From Halostella limicola (GTDB lineage Archaea > Halobacteriota > Halobacteria > Halobacteriales > Natronoarchaeaceae): 64,000 nt of DNA. Positions 1 to 8,939 of this stretch are shown in pieces; within the stretch, counting starts at the first letter, position 1; every line of letters starts with the position of its first letter. Both the position numbers and the translations under genes were made by a program. Under the pieces are notes generated by a model that saw nothing but the letters and a program-made list of their open reading frames with translations, did not search any database and was not told where the DNA came from. The DNA is taken from assembly GCF_003675875.1 (NCBI RefSeq), contig NZ_RCDI01000001.1:620001-684000 (forward strand), written 5' to 3'.

Positions 1-1
1 C

Positions 2-667
2 CACCTCGAGATGTACTATCACAACTGGCGGCTGTGGATGGAGAAGAAGTGGCGCGCGGACGAAAACCACTCATCGCTAGACCAGGAGACGCTCGTCGAC
101 CTCTACGACGCGACGATCGCGTCGGTCGACGATTTCCTTTCGTCGCTTCTGGAGGATCTGGGAGATACGGATCCCATAGTCGTCGTTCACTCCGACCACG
201 GCGAGGCGTTCGGCGAACACGGCACCTACGGTCATGATGCACAGCTCTACGAGGAGAACCTCCACGTCCCGCTCATCGTCCACGGAAACGGGCTCACGGG
301 GCGAACAACGACGCCGGTGTCGCTAACCCAACTTCCAGAACTACTACAGCACCTTGCAACCGGCGCTGAACAGCTTTCAACGGTGAACCAACCCGGCACA
401 GTTCTCTCGAAGACGTTCGATGCCGAACAGTTCTGCCTCCGTGGCCCTGACTGGAAGTACGTTTGTCGGACGGATCCTGACGAGAAAACAGTTCAGGACG
501 ATCGGCTGTACGATTTGCGCCACGATCCCGACGAGCGAGACCCGATAGACAAGCCGGAGTCGCTCGCAGCGGCCTGCCGACAGGCGATTCGTCGTCGACT
601 CAGTCACGAACGGGAACTCGACGTTCTCGCCGACGGCGTTTCCGCAATTCGGGGTGAACAGTCGTGA
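2..667 (+). CDS. Sulfatase, C-terminal part (5' end outside window)
   Basis: This is the end of a type I sulfatase / alkaline-phosphatase-superfamily hydrolase. These enzymes cleave, or in some glycan clusters transfer, sulfate or phosphate esters. The frame is open from base 2, so the first ATG at 11 is probably internal. The metal-site segment HSDHGEAFGEHG (about residue 62) and the following LHVPLIVHG are hallmarks of the family. The N-terminal half with the formylglycine-generating Cys/Ser is outside the window and cannot be judged. The next glycosyltransferase starts 4 bases before this stop (GTGA overlap), which suggests one transcript and a role in modifying a surface glycan. The family is clear; the substrate is unknown. 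Confidence 0.85.
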   Translation, partial: HLEMYYHNWRLWMEKKWRADENHSSLDQETLVDLYDATIASVDDFLSSLLEDLGDTDPIVVVHSDHGEAFGEHGTYGHDAQLYEENLHVPLIVHGNGLTGRTTTPVSLTQLPELLQHLATGAEQLSTVNQPGTVLSKTFDAEQFCLRGPDWKYVCRTDPDEKTVQDDRLYDLRHDPDERDPIDKPESLAAACRQAIRRRLSHERELDVLADGVSAIRGEQS

Positions 668-1617
668 ATCTCAGCGTCGTCATCACGACGTACGACCGTC
701 AGGACGATTTAGTCGAGTGCCTCCGTTCGCTCTCTTCCCAGTTTGATCCGCCAGAGGAGGTTATCGTCGTGGACGATGGAGACGTGGATACCACCCAACA
801 GCGACTCTCAAACGAGGACCTAGAGTCGGTTGAACTCGTCTCGGGAAAAGGAACAGGACTCCCAGCGGCTCGCAACGCAGGGATAGAAGCGGCCACCGGT
901 GACGTGGTCGCGTTCGTGGACGATGACGTGATTCTCCCGTCGAACTGGACGCAAGAGCTCCGACGGACGTACGAACGATTCCCCGAAGCCGCCGGCGTCG
1001 GCGGATACGTCCTCAACTACAGCCCAGATGGAATCAACAAGGCCAACGTCGAATCGTTCAGGTACCGTCTCCTGCAGGGGATCCGGATGGCGTTTCTTCA
1101 CGATAAAGTAGGGGAGGTGAGCCCCATCGGTATCCTCTGGGCACCACACGTGTTCATGACCTCAACCATCCGCTTCGTAGACACGTTACAGGGCTGTAAT
1201 ATGTCCTTTCGGGCGGAAGTGTTCGAATCGACTCGATTCGATGAATGGTACGGGAGTACAGGCTCTTCAGCCTGCGAGGAGCTGGACTTTTGTACCCGCC
1301 TTTCCGCCAACGGCCACCAACTTATCTACAACCCCCGCATGGTCGCGGTACATAAGCGCTCGATCGACGGATTGAACGATGAACGGTCGGGCGAACCGAA
1401 CTACGGGAATATGGCCAATCTGACCTACTTCATTCTGAGCCATCCGAATATGGGTCTTCTCAACTTACTGTTGTTCGTTTCCGCAGTGTCCGTGTACACT
1501 GCAATTAGCGTTGATACCGGATATCTCGGGGCGGTGAAAGACGGCATTCTCGCCTATCGTCGCTCCGAATCCGAAACTCCGGTACAGATCGATGGAGGCG
1601 ACTCCAGTGGCCAGTAA
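664..1617 (+). CDS. Family 2 glycosyltransferase
   Basis: A GT-A fold transferase that moves a sugar from a nucleotide donor to a growing glycan at the cytoplasmic face of the membrane. The N-terminus has the GT2 signature VVITTYDR, then EVIVVDDGD and AFVDDDVIL (the metal-binding DxD-type acidic cluster, about residue 88). A hydrophobic stretch near residues 260-285 (MGLLNLLLFVSAVS) could anchor the protein. At 317 residues it has a usual length. The GTG start lies in a GTGA overlap with the sulfatase stop, a typical translational-coupling arrangement. Donor and acceptor cannot be deduced. It belongs to the run of glycan genes up to 6.2 kb. Confidence 0.88.
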   Translation: MNLSVVITTYDRQDDLVECLRSLSSQFDPPEEVIVVDDGDVDTTQQRLSNEDLESVELVSGKGTGLPAARNAGIEAATGDVVAFVDDDVILPSNWTQELRRTYERFPEAAGVGGYVLNYSPDGINKANVESFRYRLLQGIRMAFLHDKVGEVSPIGILWAPHVFMTSTIRFVDTLQGCNMSFRAEVFESTRFDEWYGSTGSSACEELDFCTRLSANGHQLIYNPRMVAVHKRSIDGLNDERSGEPNYGNMANLTYFILSHPNMGLLNLLLFVSAVSVYTAISVDTGYLGAVKDGILAYRRSESETPVQIDGGDSSGQ

Positions 1618-2548
1618 CTCCGACGAAACGGTCTCGGTTGTGATCCCGACGTACTACCGTAATGACGAACTCGACGCGGCCGTAGAGAGCGTTTTCGCAC
1701 AGCGGTACGATCCCATAGAGATAGTCGTCGTCGACGACTCCGGAGAAGCCCACGCCGCACCAGTCGTGGCAGACGACGACCGCGTGACGTACGTGCCGCT
1801 GGAAGAGAACCGCGGTCCGTACGCAGCCCGGGAGATCGGGATAGAGCGATCCACAGGGCGATACGTCCAACTCCTCGACGACGATGACCGACTCCTGCCC
1901 GGCAAACTCGAAGCACAGGTGCCGCGACTCCGATCGAATTCGGACGTGGGGGTCGCTTACTGCGGACTTCGATGGGAAGACGGACCAACAGTTCATCCCG
2001 ACCCAACGGTCCGTGGCGATGTTCTCGAAGACGCTCTCCAGTTCTCGACCTCACCGGCGATGATGGGGACGATGTTGGTGGAACGATCCGTGCTCGAAGC
2101 GCTCCTCCCGTTCCCAAACCGTCATGGTGCCGACGATATCGGACTGAAGATCGAACTTGCCCGGCAGACCGACTTCGACTACGTCGACGAGGTATTGCTC
2201 GTTCGCGGACGCTCATCGAATTCTGTGGGGACGTCGTGGGACGCTATCGAGGGCCGGCACGAGATACTGTCGTCCTACGCCAACCTCTACGCCGAGTATC
2301 CCGACGCTTGGCGGCGTGCTCTCGCGGAAACATACTTAGTCTCTGGACAGTTCCGACTGAACGACCGTATCTGGTCACCGGCCGCTATTGCCGATTTCGC
2401 TCGGGCACTGTACCACGCTCCCGGACTCCCACCAGTGTATCTCGGGTCGTTGATAGCTGCGTTGTTTGGCCGAGGTGTCTATCGTCGTTCCCGTTCGTTG
2501 TACTCCTCGATTGCCTTGGGCGACGAGCGTGCCGGAAAGACGATGTAA
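1592..2548 (+). CDS. Family 2 glycosyltransferase
   Basis: A second GT2 enzyme, unlike its neighbour in detail. It opens with VVIPTYYRNDELDAAVES, carries EIVVVDDSGE and the acidic DDDDRLLPGKLEAQ segment expected to bind the nucleotide-sugar metal ion (about residues 96-110), and has no obvious membrane span until a weak hydrophobic stretch near the C-terminus. The ATG lies 26 bases inside the previous gene, so the two are surely co-transcribed. The sequence AREIGIERSTGRYVQLLDDDD is typical of enzymes that decorate O-antigen-like or archaellum/S-layer glycans, but the actual linkage is unknown. An AT-rich stretch follows the stop. Confidence 0.87.
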   Translation: MEATPVASNSDETVSVVIPTYYRNDELDAAVESVFAQRYDPIEIVVVDDSGEAHAAPVVADDDRVTYVPLEENRGPYAAREIGIERSTGRYVQLLDDDDRLLPGKLEAQVPRLRSNSDVGVAYCGLRWEDGPTVHPDPTVRGDVLEDALQFSTSPAMMGTMLVERSVLEALLPFPNRHGADDIGLKIELARQTDFDYVDEVLLVRGRSSNSVGTSWDAIEGRHEILSSYANLYAEYPDAWRRALAETYLVSGQFRLNDRIWSPAAIADFARALYHAPGLPPVYLGSLIAALFGRGVYRRSRSLYSSIALGDERAGKTM

Positions 2549-2649
2549 TATTATCTTATTTATTACTAAAAAACACACCAATAAGTGGTCTATCGATGCA
2601 GTTCAGACATATGAATACCGTATCTGCCCGTCAACCGTGGTCGTTTAGC

Positions 2650-2657
2650 GAGGAGGG
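2650..2657 (+). promoter_or_regulatory. Strong Shine-Dalgarno site (GAGGAGGG)
   Basis: A purine-rich GAGGAGGG block lies 6 bases before the ATG of the 52-residue DUF5989-type gene. It is one of the clearest ribosome-binding sites in the window and fixes the start of a gene that is otherwise easily missed. Confidence 0.6.
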
Positions 2658-2663
2658 GCTTCC

Positions 2664-2822
2664 ATGAAAAAAGTATCGACGGTACGTGAGGTGTTCGGGT
2701 TCCTGCGAGAGCGGAAAAAGTACTGGCTCGGACCGCTCATCGTGATGCTCGCCCTGTTCGGTGCGCTTATCGTCGCGGGGGAGACGTCCGGTCTTGGGCC
2801 GTTAGTCTACCCGTTCTTCTAA
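2664..2822 (+). CDS. DUF5989-type small membrane protein (52 aa)
   Basis: A tiny protein with a charged N-terminus (VREVFGFLRERKKYWL) followed by one membrane span (LIVMLALFGALIVAGE) and a short hydrophobic tail ending PLVYPFF. This pattern matches, from memory, the DUF5989 family, which usually sits next to an SxtJ-like protein, a carbamoyltransferase and an SGNH hydrolase in bacterial and archaeal polysaccharide clusters. All three follow here in that order. The start is set by a strong GAGGAGGG site. Its molecular role is unknown; a membrane adaptor for the modification enzymes is an inference from gene order. The next gene begins 2 bases after the stop. Confidence 0.8.
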   Translation: MKKVSTVREVFGFLRERKKYWLGPLIVMLALFGALIVAGETSGLGPLVYPFF

Positions 2823-2824
2823 CG

Positions 2825-3160
2825 ATGGCGGGAGTACACCCGGACCAAGAACGAGAGAGGCAGGCTGGAACCGAAAGCGACCCTGAGGGAGAGACTCCAG
2901 GGGATTCCTTCGGGGCAGTTCGAGGCGGTATTCAGGCGGTCGTCGCAGCGTGGATGGCCGTTGTGAGAGCCGTGAGCTGGCTCATAGCGCGAGTGGTTGC
3001 GCTTCTCGCGTTCGTCATCGGCTTCGTTCCCTACTCGATCGTACTGCGGCTCGTTCGGTTCGACCCTCTCGATCGCGATCTCGACCCGGAAGCGGAGTCG
3101 TACTGGTCCGAGACGGTGGCGACGAACCGAGAGCTAGACGAGTTCCGCAAGCAATACTGA
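2825..3160 (+). CDS. SxtJ-like membrane protein, short form
   Basis: A 111-residue protein with an acidic, probably disordered N-terminus (about residues 1-30), then a hydrophobic region with one or two membrane spans (about 40-75). It ends in a block resembling the C-terminus of SxtJ-type proteins: RLVRFDPLDRDLDPEAESYW. SxtJ-like proteins accompany O-carbamoyltransferases, but their activity is not established. SxtJ proteins often have more spans before this tail, so this looks like a reduced version. The stop shares one base with the ATG of the carbamoyltransferase (TGATG), indicating coupled translation. Assignment rests on the tail motif and the neighbours. Confidence 0.6.
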   Translation: MAGVHPDQERERQAGTESDPEGETPGDSFGAVRGGIQAVVAAWMAVVRAVSWLIARVVALLAFVIGFVPYSIVLRLVRFDPLDRDLDPEAESYWSETVATNRELDEFRKQY

Positions 3161-4920
3161 TGTACGTCCTCGGGATCTCCTGTTACTACCACGACGCGGC
3201 GGCCTGTCTGCTCGAAGACGAAGACGTCGTCGCGGCCGCGGCCGAAGAGCGGTTCAGCCGCGAGAAACACGACTCCTCGTTTCCTGACCAGGCAGTCGAG
3301 TACTGCTTACAGGAGGCGGACATCGACATTGGCGACGTGGACTACGTCGGCTTCTACGAGAAGCCCATCGAGAAGTTCGATCGCATCGTCGAGACGTTCA
3401 CCGCTATCGCGCCCCGCGGGCTACGGTCGTATCTCGAGGGCATCCCACTGTGGATGCGAAAGCGTCTCTGGATGCGCAGCGACATCAAGGACCGTCTCGA
3501 TTACGACGGCGAAGTCCTGTTCGGCCGGCATCACCAGTCACACGCAGCTAGCACCTTTTACGCGAGTCCGTTCGAAGAGGCCGCAGTGCTGACCGTCGAC
3601 GGCGTAGGTGAGTGGAACACGACGACGTGGGGCGTCGGCCGCGACAAGGAGGTGGAGATCCGCGAGACGATCGATTTCCCTCATTCGCTGGGACTGCTCT
3701 ACTCGGCGTTTACCGATTTCCTCGGCTTTGAGGTGAACAACGGCGAGTACAAGGTAATGGGGCTTGCCTCGTACGGCGACCCCGCCTACGCGGACGAGAT
3801 CCGTGACGAACTTATCGACGTGAAGCCAGACGGTAGCTTCCGGCTGAACATGGACCATTTCAGCTATCTCCGGAAGCCCCGGATGACCGATGGTGCCTTC
3901 ACGGACCTGTTCGGGATGCCGCGACGGAAACCCGATGATGATCTCGAAGATGAACACTTCGACGTCGCAGCGAGCGTCCAGACGGTTCTGGAGGAGGTGA
4001 TCGAACGCCTCGCTGAGACGATTCACGAGCAAACCGACATGGACTACCTTTGTATGGCCGGCGGCGTTGCGCTCAATAGCGTCGCGAACGGACGCATCCT
4101 CACCGAGGGACCATTTGAGGACACGTTTATCCAACCGGCCGCGGGCGACGACGGTGGGGCATACGGCGTGGCCGCGAGCATCTATCACCAAGCGCTCGGC
4201 GAGGACCGTTCCGTTCCCTCAGACTCGACCGCCCGAATGAACGGGACGTATCTCGGCCCGTCGTTCGACCGAGCGGCGGTCGAGACAGCGGTCGACGACG
4301 CAGGAGACACTGTCAGTACCGAACGGTTCGAGGCTACAGACGCTCTTCACGCTGCGACGGCCGACAGACTCGCAGACGGACAGGTCGTCGGCATTTACCA
4401 AGGACGGATGGAGTGGGGACCGCGCGCGCTCGGTAACCGTAGTATCCTCGCCGACCCGCGGGACGGGGACATGCAGGACGTCGTCAACCGCAAGATCAAG
4501 TTCCGCGAGGGCTTTCGCCCGTTCGCGCCGACGGTCCTGGCGGACCACACAAACGAGTACTTTGACGCGCCACGGGAATCACCGTACATGCTGCAGGTGT
4601 TCGACGTGCACGATGAGAAACGCGACGTGATCCCGGCTGTGACGCACGTGGACGGCACCTCGCGGATTCAGACCATCGCGCGGTCGGACAACCCCACCTA
4701 CTACGACGCGATCGATGCCTTCCGAGAGCGAACCGGCGTCCCGGTAGTGCTGAACACGTCGTTGAACCGGCGGGGCGAACCGATCGTCTGCACGCCGGCG
4801 GACGCCGTTGACTGTTTCACCGGGACGGAGATGGACGCACTCTGTCTCCCCGACGCCGATCTCCTCCTCACTGACGGTCCGGAGGCCGACGACCATCACG
4901 GGGCGGATGTAGCAAGATGA
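3160..4920 (+). CDS. O-carbamoyltransferase (NodU/TobZ/SxtI type)
   Basis: Transfers a carbamoyl group from carbamoyl phosphate, through carbamoyl-adenylate, to a hydroxyl, probably on the extracellular polysaccharide made by this cluster. With the ATG in the TGATG overlap the protein is 586 residues, the family's usual size; longer readings of the frame would run through the preceding gene. The Kae1-like N-terminal domain starts MYVLGISCYYHDAAA, has the iron-site motif HHQSHA (124-129) and TVDGVGEW (about 145-152), and carries CMAGGVALNSVANGRI further on. The C-terminal domain begins near residue 405 (YQGRMEWGPRALGNRSI) and includes VLNTSLNRRGEPIV. All expected motifs are intact. Its stop overlaps the next gene by ATGA. 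Confidence 0.92.
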   Translation: MYVLGISCYYHDAAACLLEDEDVVAAAAEERFSREKHDSSFPDQAVEYCLQEADIDIGDVDYVGFYEKPIEKFDRIVETFTAIAPRGLRSYLEGIPLWMRKRLWMRSDIKDRLDYDGEVLFGRHHQSHAASTFYASPFEEAAVLTVDGVGEWNTTTWGVGRDKEVEIRETIDFPHSLGLLYSAFTDFLGFEVNNGEYKVMGLASYGDPAYADEIRDELIDVKPDGSFRLNMDHFSYLRKPRMTDGAFTDLFGMPRRKPDDDLEDEHFDVAASVQTVLEEVIERLAETIHEQTDMDYLCMAGGVALNSVANGRILTEGPFEDTFIQPAAGDDGGAYGVAASIYHQALGEDRSVPSDSTARMNGTYLGPSFDRAAVETAVDDAGDTVSTERFEATDALHAATADRLADGQVVGIYQGRMEWGPRALGNRSILADPRDGDMQDVVNRKIKFREGFRPFAPTVLADHTNEYFDAPRESPYMLQVFDVHDEKRDVIPAVTHVDGTSRIQTIARSDNPTYYDAIDAFRERTGVPVVLNTSLNRRGEPIVCTPADAVDCFTGTEMDALCLPDADLLLTDGPEADDHHGADVAR

Positions 4921-6185
4921 CCGACGACGACTCTGACGGCCTCTTCGATGTAAGCGAACAGAACAGAGACCGGCTGTTGAACCTTGCTTTGATATTCATG
5001 AGTATCACCGTCGCGTTTGCCGGGCTCGAAGCGGGGCTTCGAGCCGGTGTGGTCCCGTACGATCGTAGCGTTTCCTCCGAGGATATTCACTGCTCCGGAC
5101 CAGATGATCTCCACCAGTTCCACCCCGAGTATGGATGGACGCTCTCGCCAAATGCGACCTATCTCCGCCACTGGAAGAAGCCCGACGGTGAGGACGCTCG
5201 CTATCTCTATACGACCAACAGCGAAGGGTTCCGGGACACGTATGATTCCGGGGACCGACATGTCATCGTCGTGGGCGACTCGTTCACCGAAGGCGCCGGC
5301 GTCACGGAAGGTGGCCAGTACACGCATCTCCTTGACCGCTGGCTCCCGAACACCTCGTTCCAAACGTATGCGGCCGGCGGCTACGGGACCGATCAAGAGT
5401 TACTCGTCTACCGGAACGTCTCCGAACAATACGACCACGACCTCGTGATACTCGCATACTACTACGGCAACGACGCGAACAACAACGCCGGCAACGGATG
5501 GCCGCAGGGGCCGCGGCGTCCGCGATTCGAGCTTCGGAACGGCAGTCTCGTCCAGACGCACGAGCCAGTCGACCAGGTCCCATCGGATACCGCAGGCTTT
5601 CGTGATTACGGCGTCATCGGTGCGGTCCACGGGACACTCAGGGACCACAGCATGGCCTATGACTGGTCCTACCGGCGCATGCGAACGGTCGCAGCCAAGG
5701 CAGGTCTCTTCGGTGGTGGAGCAGACGACACGCCGTCACCACCAACCGGCGAAGAACGACGCTCCCAGCTGCAGTTGACCCGTGCCCTCCTCGATGAGAT
5801 GAGTACCGAAGCGAGCAGCCACGATGCTGACGTTCTCGTGGTCGGCATACCCGCACGCGGTGAAGTCACACCCGACAATCCCGCTCATTATCCGACGGAC
5901 CAGGGAATTCCCTATTATCAGGATCAACGACAGATGATACAGAACGCTGCATCGAATAACTCGAACCTCGCCTATCTCGACTTGAAGCCACGACTCGAAC
6001 GGGAAATCGAGAATGGGGAACAGATATACGGACAGGAGGTAGCGAACGCCCACTTCATCGCGGACGGCTATCAGGTGATGGCCGAAACTATCTACCAGCA
6101 CATCTCGGCCGCGGGATACGTCCCAAATCGCTCCGTCGACTACGATGAGGATTATCGTCAAACCGTGATGTCCTGTCCCGAATAA
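4917..6185 (+). CDS. Membrane-anchored SGNH/GDSL hydrolase or acyltransferase
   Basis: A 422-residue protein with one N-terminal membrane span (about residues 21-45) and an extracytoplasmic SGNH-fold domain. The nucleophile block is VVGDSFTEGAGV (Ser122), there is an oxyanion Asn in YYGNDANNN, and a C-terminal HFIADGYQVMAE block carries acidic and histidine residues near the expected catalytic position. The spacing from Asp to His is not the textbook DxxH, so which residues act is uncertain. SGNH proteins beside SxtJ/carbamoyltransferase genes are thought to add or remove O-acyl groups on polysaccharides. It overlaps the carbamoyltransferase by 4 bases and is the last gene of the run; the next gene converges on it with no gap. 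Confidence 0.82.
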   Translation: MTDDDSDGLFDVSEQNRDRLLNLALIFMSITVAFAGLEAGLRAGVVPYDRSVSSEDIHCSGPDDLHQFHPEYGWTLSPNATYLRHWKKPDGEDARYLYTTNSEGFRDTYDSGDRHVIVVGDSFTEGAGVTEGGQYTHLLDRWLPNTSFQTYAAGGYGTDQELLVYRNVSEQYDHDLVILAYYYGNDANNNAGNGWPQGPRRPRFELRNGSLVQTHEPVDQVPSDTAGFRDYGVIGAVHGTLRDHSMAYDWSYRRMRTVAAKAGLFGGGADDTPSPPTGEERRSQLQLTRALLDEMSTEASSHDADVLVVGIPARGEVTPDNPAHYPTDQGIPYYQDQRQMIQNAASNNSNLAYLDLKPRLEREIENGEQIYGQEVANAHFIADGYQVMAETIYQHISAAGYVPNRSVDYDEDYRQTVMSCPE

Positions 6186-7274
6186 TCACTTCGCGCTGCA
6201 GACCTCTCGCCACGCCTCGCGGAACCGTTCGACGTCGTACCGCTGTGCGCTCTCTTGAATATGGTTCGCGTTCCACTCTCGGTCGTACATCCGCTCGACA
6301 GCTTCTCGGAGGTTTTCTGCCCCGCGCTCGAACAGCACGCCGTTGTCGCCGTCCTGGATCTGCTGTTTCGTGAACCCCTCGGCGATGCCGACGACGGGTT
6401 TCCCGCTGGCGAGCGCTTCGACGGGGACGATCCCAAACGCTTCTCGGTCACTGTTGAACACGAGCGCGTCACAGTTAGCGAGCAGGTCTCGCTTCTCGTC
6501 TTCGGAGACGTAGCCGAGAACGTCGACATTCGGGCCGGCCGCCTCCCGTACGGCTGCCTCCTGCGGTCCGGTCCCGGCCACCTGCAACCGATACTCGGTC
6601 CCCGAGAGCGCCGTCACGAGTTCGACGACGCGTTTGGCGGGCGCAAGTCGTCCCACGTAGAGCAGATAACCGCCGTTCGCCTCGCAGTAATACCGGTCGG
6701 TATCGACCGGCGGGTAGATCACGTGGTCAGCAGTTCGGCTGTAGTAGGACCTCAGCCGCTCGCCGATCGTCTCGGAGGGCACGACGAACTCCTCGATGCG
6801 GGAGACCGTACTGACGTCGTGGACGCGGACACGTGATTGGTACCACCGCTTCAGCCATCCGACCAGCGCTGGCGCGTCGTTGTACCGCCCTGGGCCGAGG
6901 TCGAACAGCCACCGCGGAGGCATGTTCAAGAGGTGCACCCGGCGCTGATGGGGCTGCTGAATCACGGCTTTCGCCGCCTCGCTGACAGTGATGACTGTGT
7001 CGTGTTTGTCGGGGACTGCAAAGTCCTCGTACTCGAGGCTATTGACGATCGCCCCGATGGGGGCCCGGTCGAGAACCGCTCGCATCCAGTCGTTCCGCCG
7101 AAACTCGATGACGTCTGGGGCACGGCCGGAGCTGGTGTTAGGAAGTTCAACCGTCTGAACCGGTGTGTAAATCGGCGCGTCGATCGTGTCGGCAAGCTCG
7201 GCGACATAGCGTTCTAATCCACCGATCTTCTCGATTGGTTTGAAGATCAGACACGGATCTGTGGTGTTGGACAC
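6186..7274 (-). CDS. Family 4 (GT-B) glycosyltransferase
   Basis: A retaining GT-B transferase of 362 residues. The donor-binding C-terminal half shows YLLYVGRLAPAKRVVELV, then the family motif EAFGIVPVEALASGKPVVG, where the two Glu residues contact the nucleotide sugar. The start MSNTTDPCLIFKPIEKIGGLERYVAEL has the glycine-rich acceptor loop (GGLERYVAE) expected near the N-terminus. It is transcribed against the preceding glycan operon; the two stop codons are adjacent (6183-6185 and 6186-6188). It is probably a sugar-adding step of the same surface glycan, expressed from its own promoter in the AT-rich spacer at 7.3 kb. Confidence 0.87.
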   Translation of the reverse strand: MSNTTDPCLIFKPIEKIGGLERYVAELADTIDAPIYTPVQTVELPNTSSGRAPDVIEFRRNDWMRAVLDRAPIGAIVNSLEYEDFAVPDKHDTVITVSEAAKAVIQQPHQRRVHLLNMPPRWLFDLGPGRYNDAPALVGWLKRWYQSRVRVHDVSTVSRIEEFVVPSETIGERLRSYYSRTADHVIYPPVDTDRYYCEANGGYLLYVGRLAPAKRVVELVTALSGTEYRLQVAGTGPQEAAVREAAGPNVDVLGYVSEDEKRDLLANCDALVFNSDREAFGIVPVEALASGKPVVGIAEGFTKQQIQDGDNGVLFERGAENLREAVERMYDREWNANHIQESAQRYDVERFREAWREVCSAK

Positions 7275-7627
7275 GTGGTCGTTCCCTGTTTCAACCTATC
7301 TATGAGGGAAAACAAGAAGATGAGGTTTCGACACCTCTACTGGGTTGCAAGCAGAACTCGGCTAGAGTTCATGGACCTCAACTAAGATGTTACTGGAGTA
7401 TATTAAGCATTTCCAACAATCAATGACATATTCATGATGTATGTAAAATCAGTATCCGATATCTGTTATCTTAATCGGGAATGTCCTTTAACCAGTACTT
7501 CGAAAGCAATTTCGGGGGAGATAGATGAAAGAATCTCAAGACAGACGGGGGGCATACTGGAGAGTCTTACTTGGATGTGACCATCACCGGGGACGGACGA
7601 CAGGCTACCATCGGCAGCGAGGAGAGT
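7275..7627. other. Divergent intergenic spacer, no gene seen
   Basis: This spacer separates the leftward GT4 gene from the rightward DPM1-like gene and is clearly more AT-rich than its surroundings (for example around 7400-7480). It probably holds both promoters, but I could not settle on exact TATA boxes. In-frame codons continue upstream of the downstream gene's ATG to a TTG at 7571; that extension looks unlike protein and I left it out. Confidence 0.4.
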
Positions 7628-8851
7628 ATGTCGAGTGACAGTACAGACCGAGAAGCGCAGGGTCCAGATGTGGAACCACTCGGTCGGGAGTCCACGAGGC
7701 ACGCCGAAACGCCGTTCCTCTCGGCCGAGTCAGACGTAACCCCGACGCTGTCTATCGTGATGCCGACGCTCAACGAAGAAGACGGTATCCGGGAGTGTAT
7801 ACACCAGATCGAAGCGGCCGTGCAGGAGTTAGGTGTCACTGCAGAAGTCATCGTCAGCGATAGTTCGACCGATCGGACGCCGGAGATCGCTCACGAACTG
7901 GGGGCGATCGTGATCACTCCTGATCAACCAGGGTATGGGTACGCATATCGCTACGCATTCGAGCATGCCCGGGGTCGATATATCGCAATGGGTGATGCCG
8001 ATACGACGTACGATTTTGCGGAGATCCCACGTCTCCTCCGGAAGTTAGTGGAGAGCGAGGCTGACATCGTCATGGGGAGTCGACTCAACGGCGAGATCAA
8101 GCCGGGAGCGATGCCCACACTACATCAATATATCGGAAATCCACTGCTGACGAGGTTCTTAAATACGTTCTACGGCGTCGGCATCAGCGACGCTCACAGC
8201 GGTTTCCGTCTCTTCACTCAGGAAGCGCTCGATATGATGGACCTGAAGACAGATGGGATGGAGTTCGCGAGCGAAATGGTTATGGAGGCGGGATCAAAGG
8301 GACTATCGATTGAGGAAGTGCCCATCGTCTATCACGAACGCAAAGGGGAGGAGACGCTAGACAGTTTTCAGGATGGCTGGCGTCACGTTCGCTTCATGCT
8401 CATGAACGCGCCGGGCTACTTGTTTTCGATACCAGCACTCGGCTTGTGCCTTCTCGGCGTGGCCACGATGATTGCGTCCGTATTCGATAGCCAACTAGTT
8501 GGTATTACGTTCGGTACACATACGGTAATCGCGGGTAGCCTCTTGACTATCGCAGGGTATCAGATGGGGAACTTAGCCCTTTTCAGCACTGTGACGGACA
8601 CGATTCGGAAACCACGTGACCCTATCACAACTTGGATTACGGATAACGTTCGTCTCGAACACGGTGTCACCATGGGGACTGCACTCATCGCCGGCGGAAG
8701 CGCCTACGTTGCATACATGCTTGTCCGTTGGCTCGAAACAGGTTCACTTCCGTTCGTCATTGCGAACATGCTCGCCTTCACCGCAATTATTGTCGGTATT
8801 CAAACCATATTCTCATCGTTTTTCTTCAGTATGCTGCGGAAATATTGCTAA
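7628..8851 (+). CDS. DPM1-like family 2 glycosyltransferase with C-terminal membrane spans
   Basis: A 407-residue enzyme of the type that charges dolichyl phosphate with a sugar or extends lipid-linked glycans. The cytosolic catalytic domain (about residues 38-260) starts LSIVMPTLNEEDGI and contains VIVSDSSTDRTPEIA and the metal motif AMGDADTTYDFAEI. SGFRLFTQEALDMM is the DPM1-family acceptor-loop region. Four hydrophobic segments follow (about 275-400), as in haloarchaeal Agl-type polyprenyl glycosyltransferases. I chose the ATG preceded by GAGGAG rather than the earlier TTG. It probably supplies lipid-linked sugar to the neighbouring cluster. The sugar is not predictable. Confidence 0.85.
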   Translation: MSSDSTDREAQGPDVEPLGRESTRHAETPFLSAESDVTPTLSIVMPTLNEEDGIRECIHQIEAAVQELGVTAEVIVSDSSTDRTPEIAHELGAIVITPDQPGYGYAYRYAFEHARGRYIAMGDADTTYDFAEIPRLLRKLVESEADIVMGSRLNGEIKPGAMPTLHQYIGNPLLTRFLNTFYGVGISDAHSGFRLFTQEALDMMDLKTDGMEFASEMVMEAGSKGLSIEEVPIVYHERKGEETLDSFQDGWRHVRFMLMNAPGYLFSIPALGLCLLGVATMIASVFDSQLVGITFGTHTVIAGSLLTIAGYQMGNLALFSTVTDTIRKPRDPITTWITDNVRLEHGVTMGTALIAGGSAYVAYMLVRWLETGSLPFVIANMLAFTAIIVGIQTIFSSFFFSMLRKYC

Positions 8852-8939
8852 CAAAGATTTTAGTGGGGGAGACACGGTAGCCAGATGCCCTGGTTCCGCT
8901 ATTCTTTCTGCCTTAATGCCTCCCTCGGTGGATCGTGGA

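Noticed and set aside
2950-3159. Longer N-terminus for the carbamoyltransferase (start at 2950)
   Set aside because: The extra 70 codons translate the SxtJ-like gene out of frame; the TGATG overlap gives the family-consistent start MYVLGISCYYHD.
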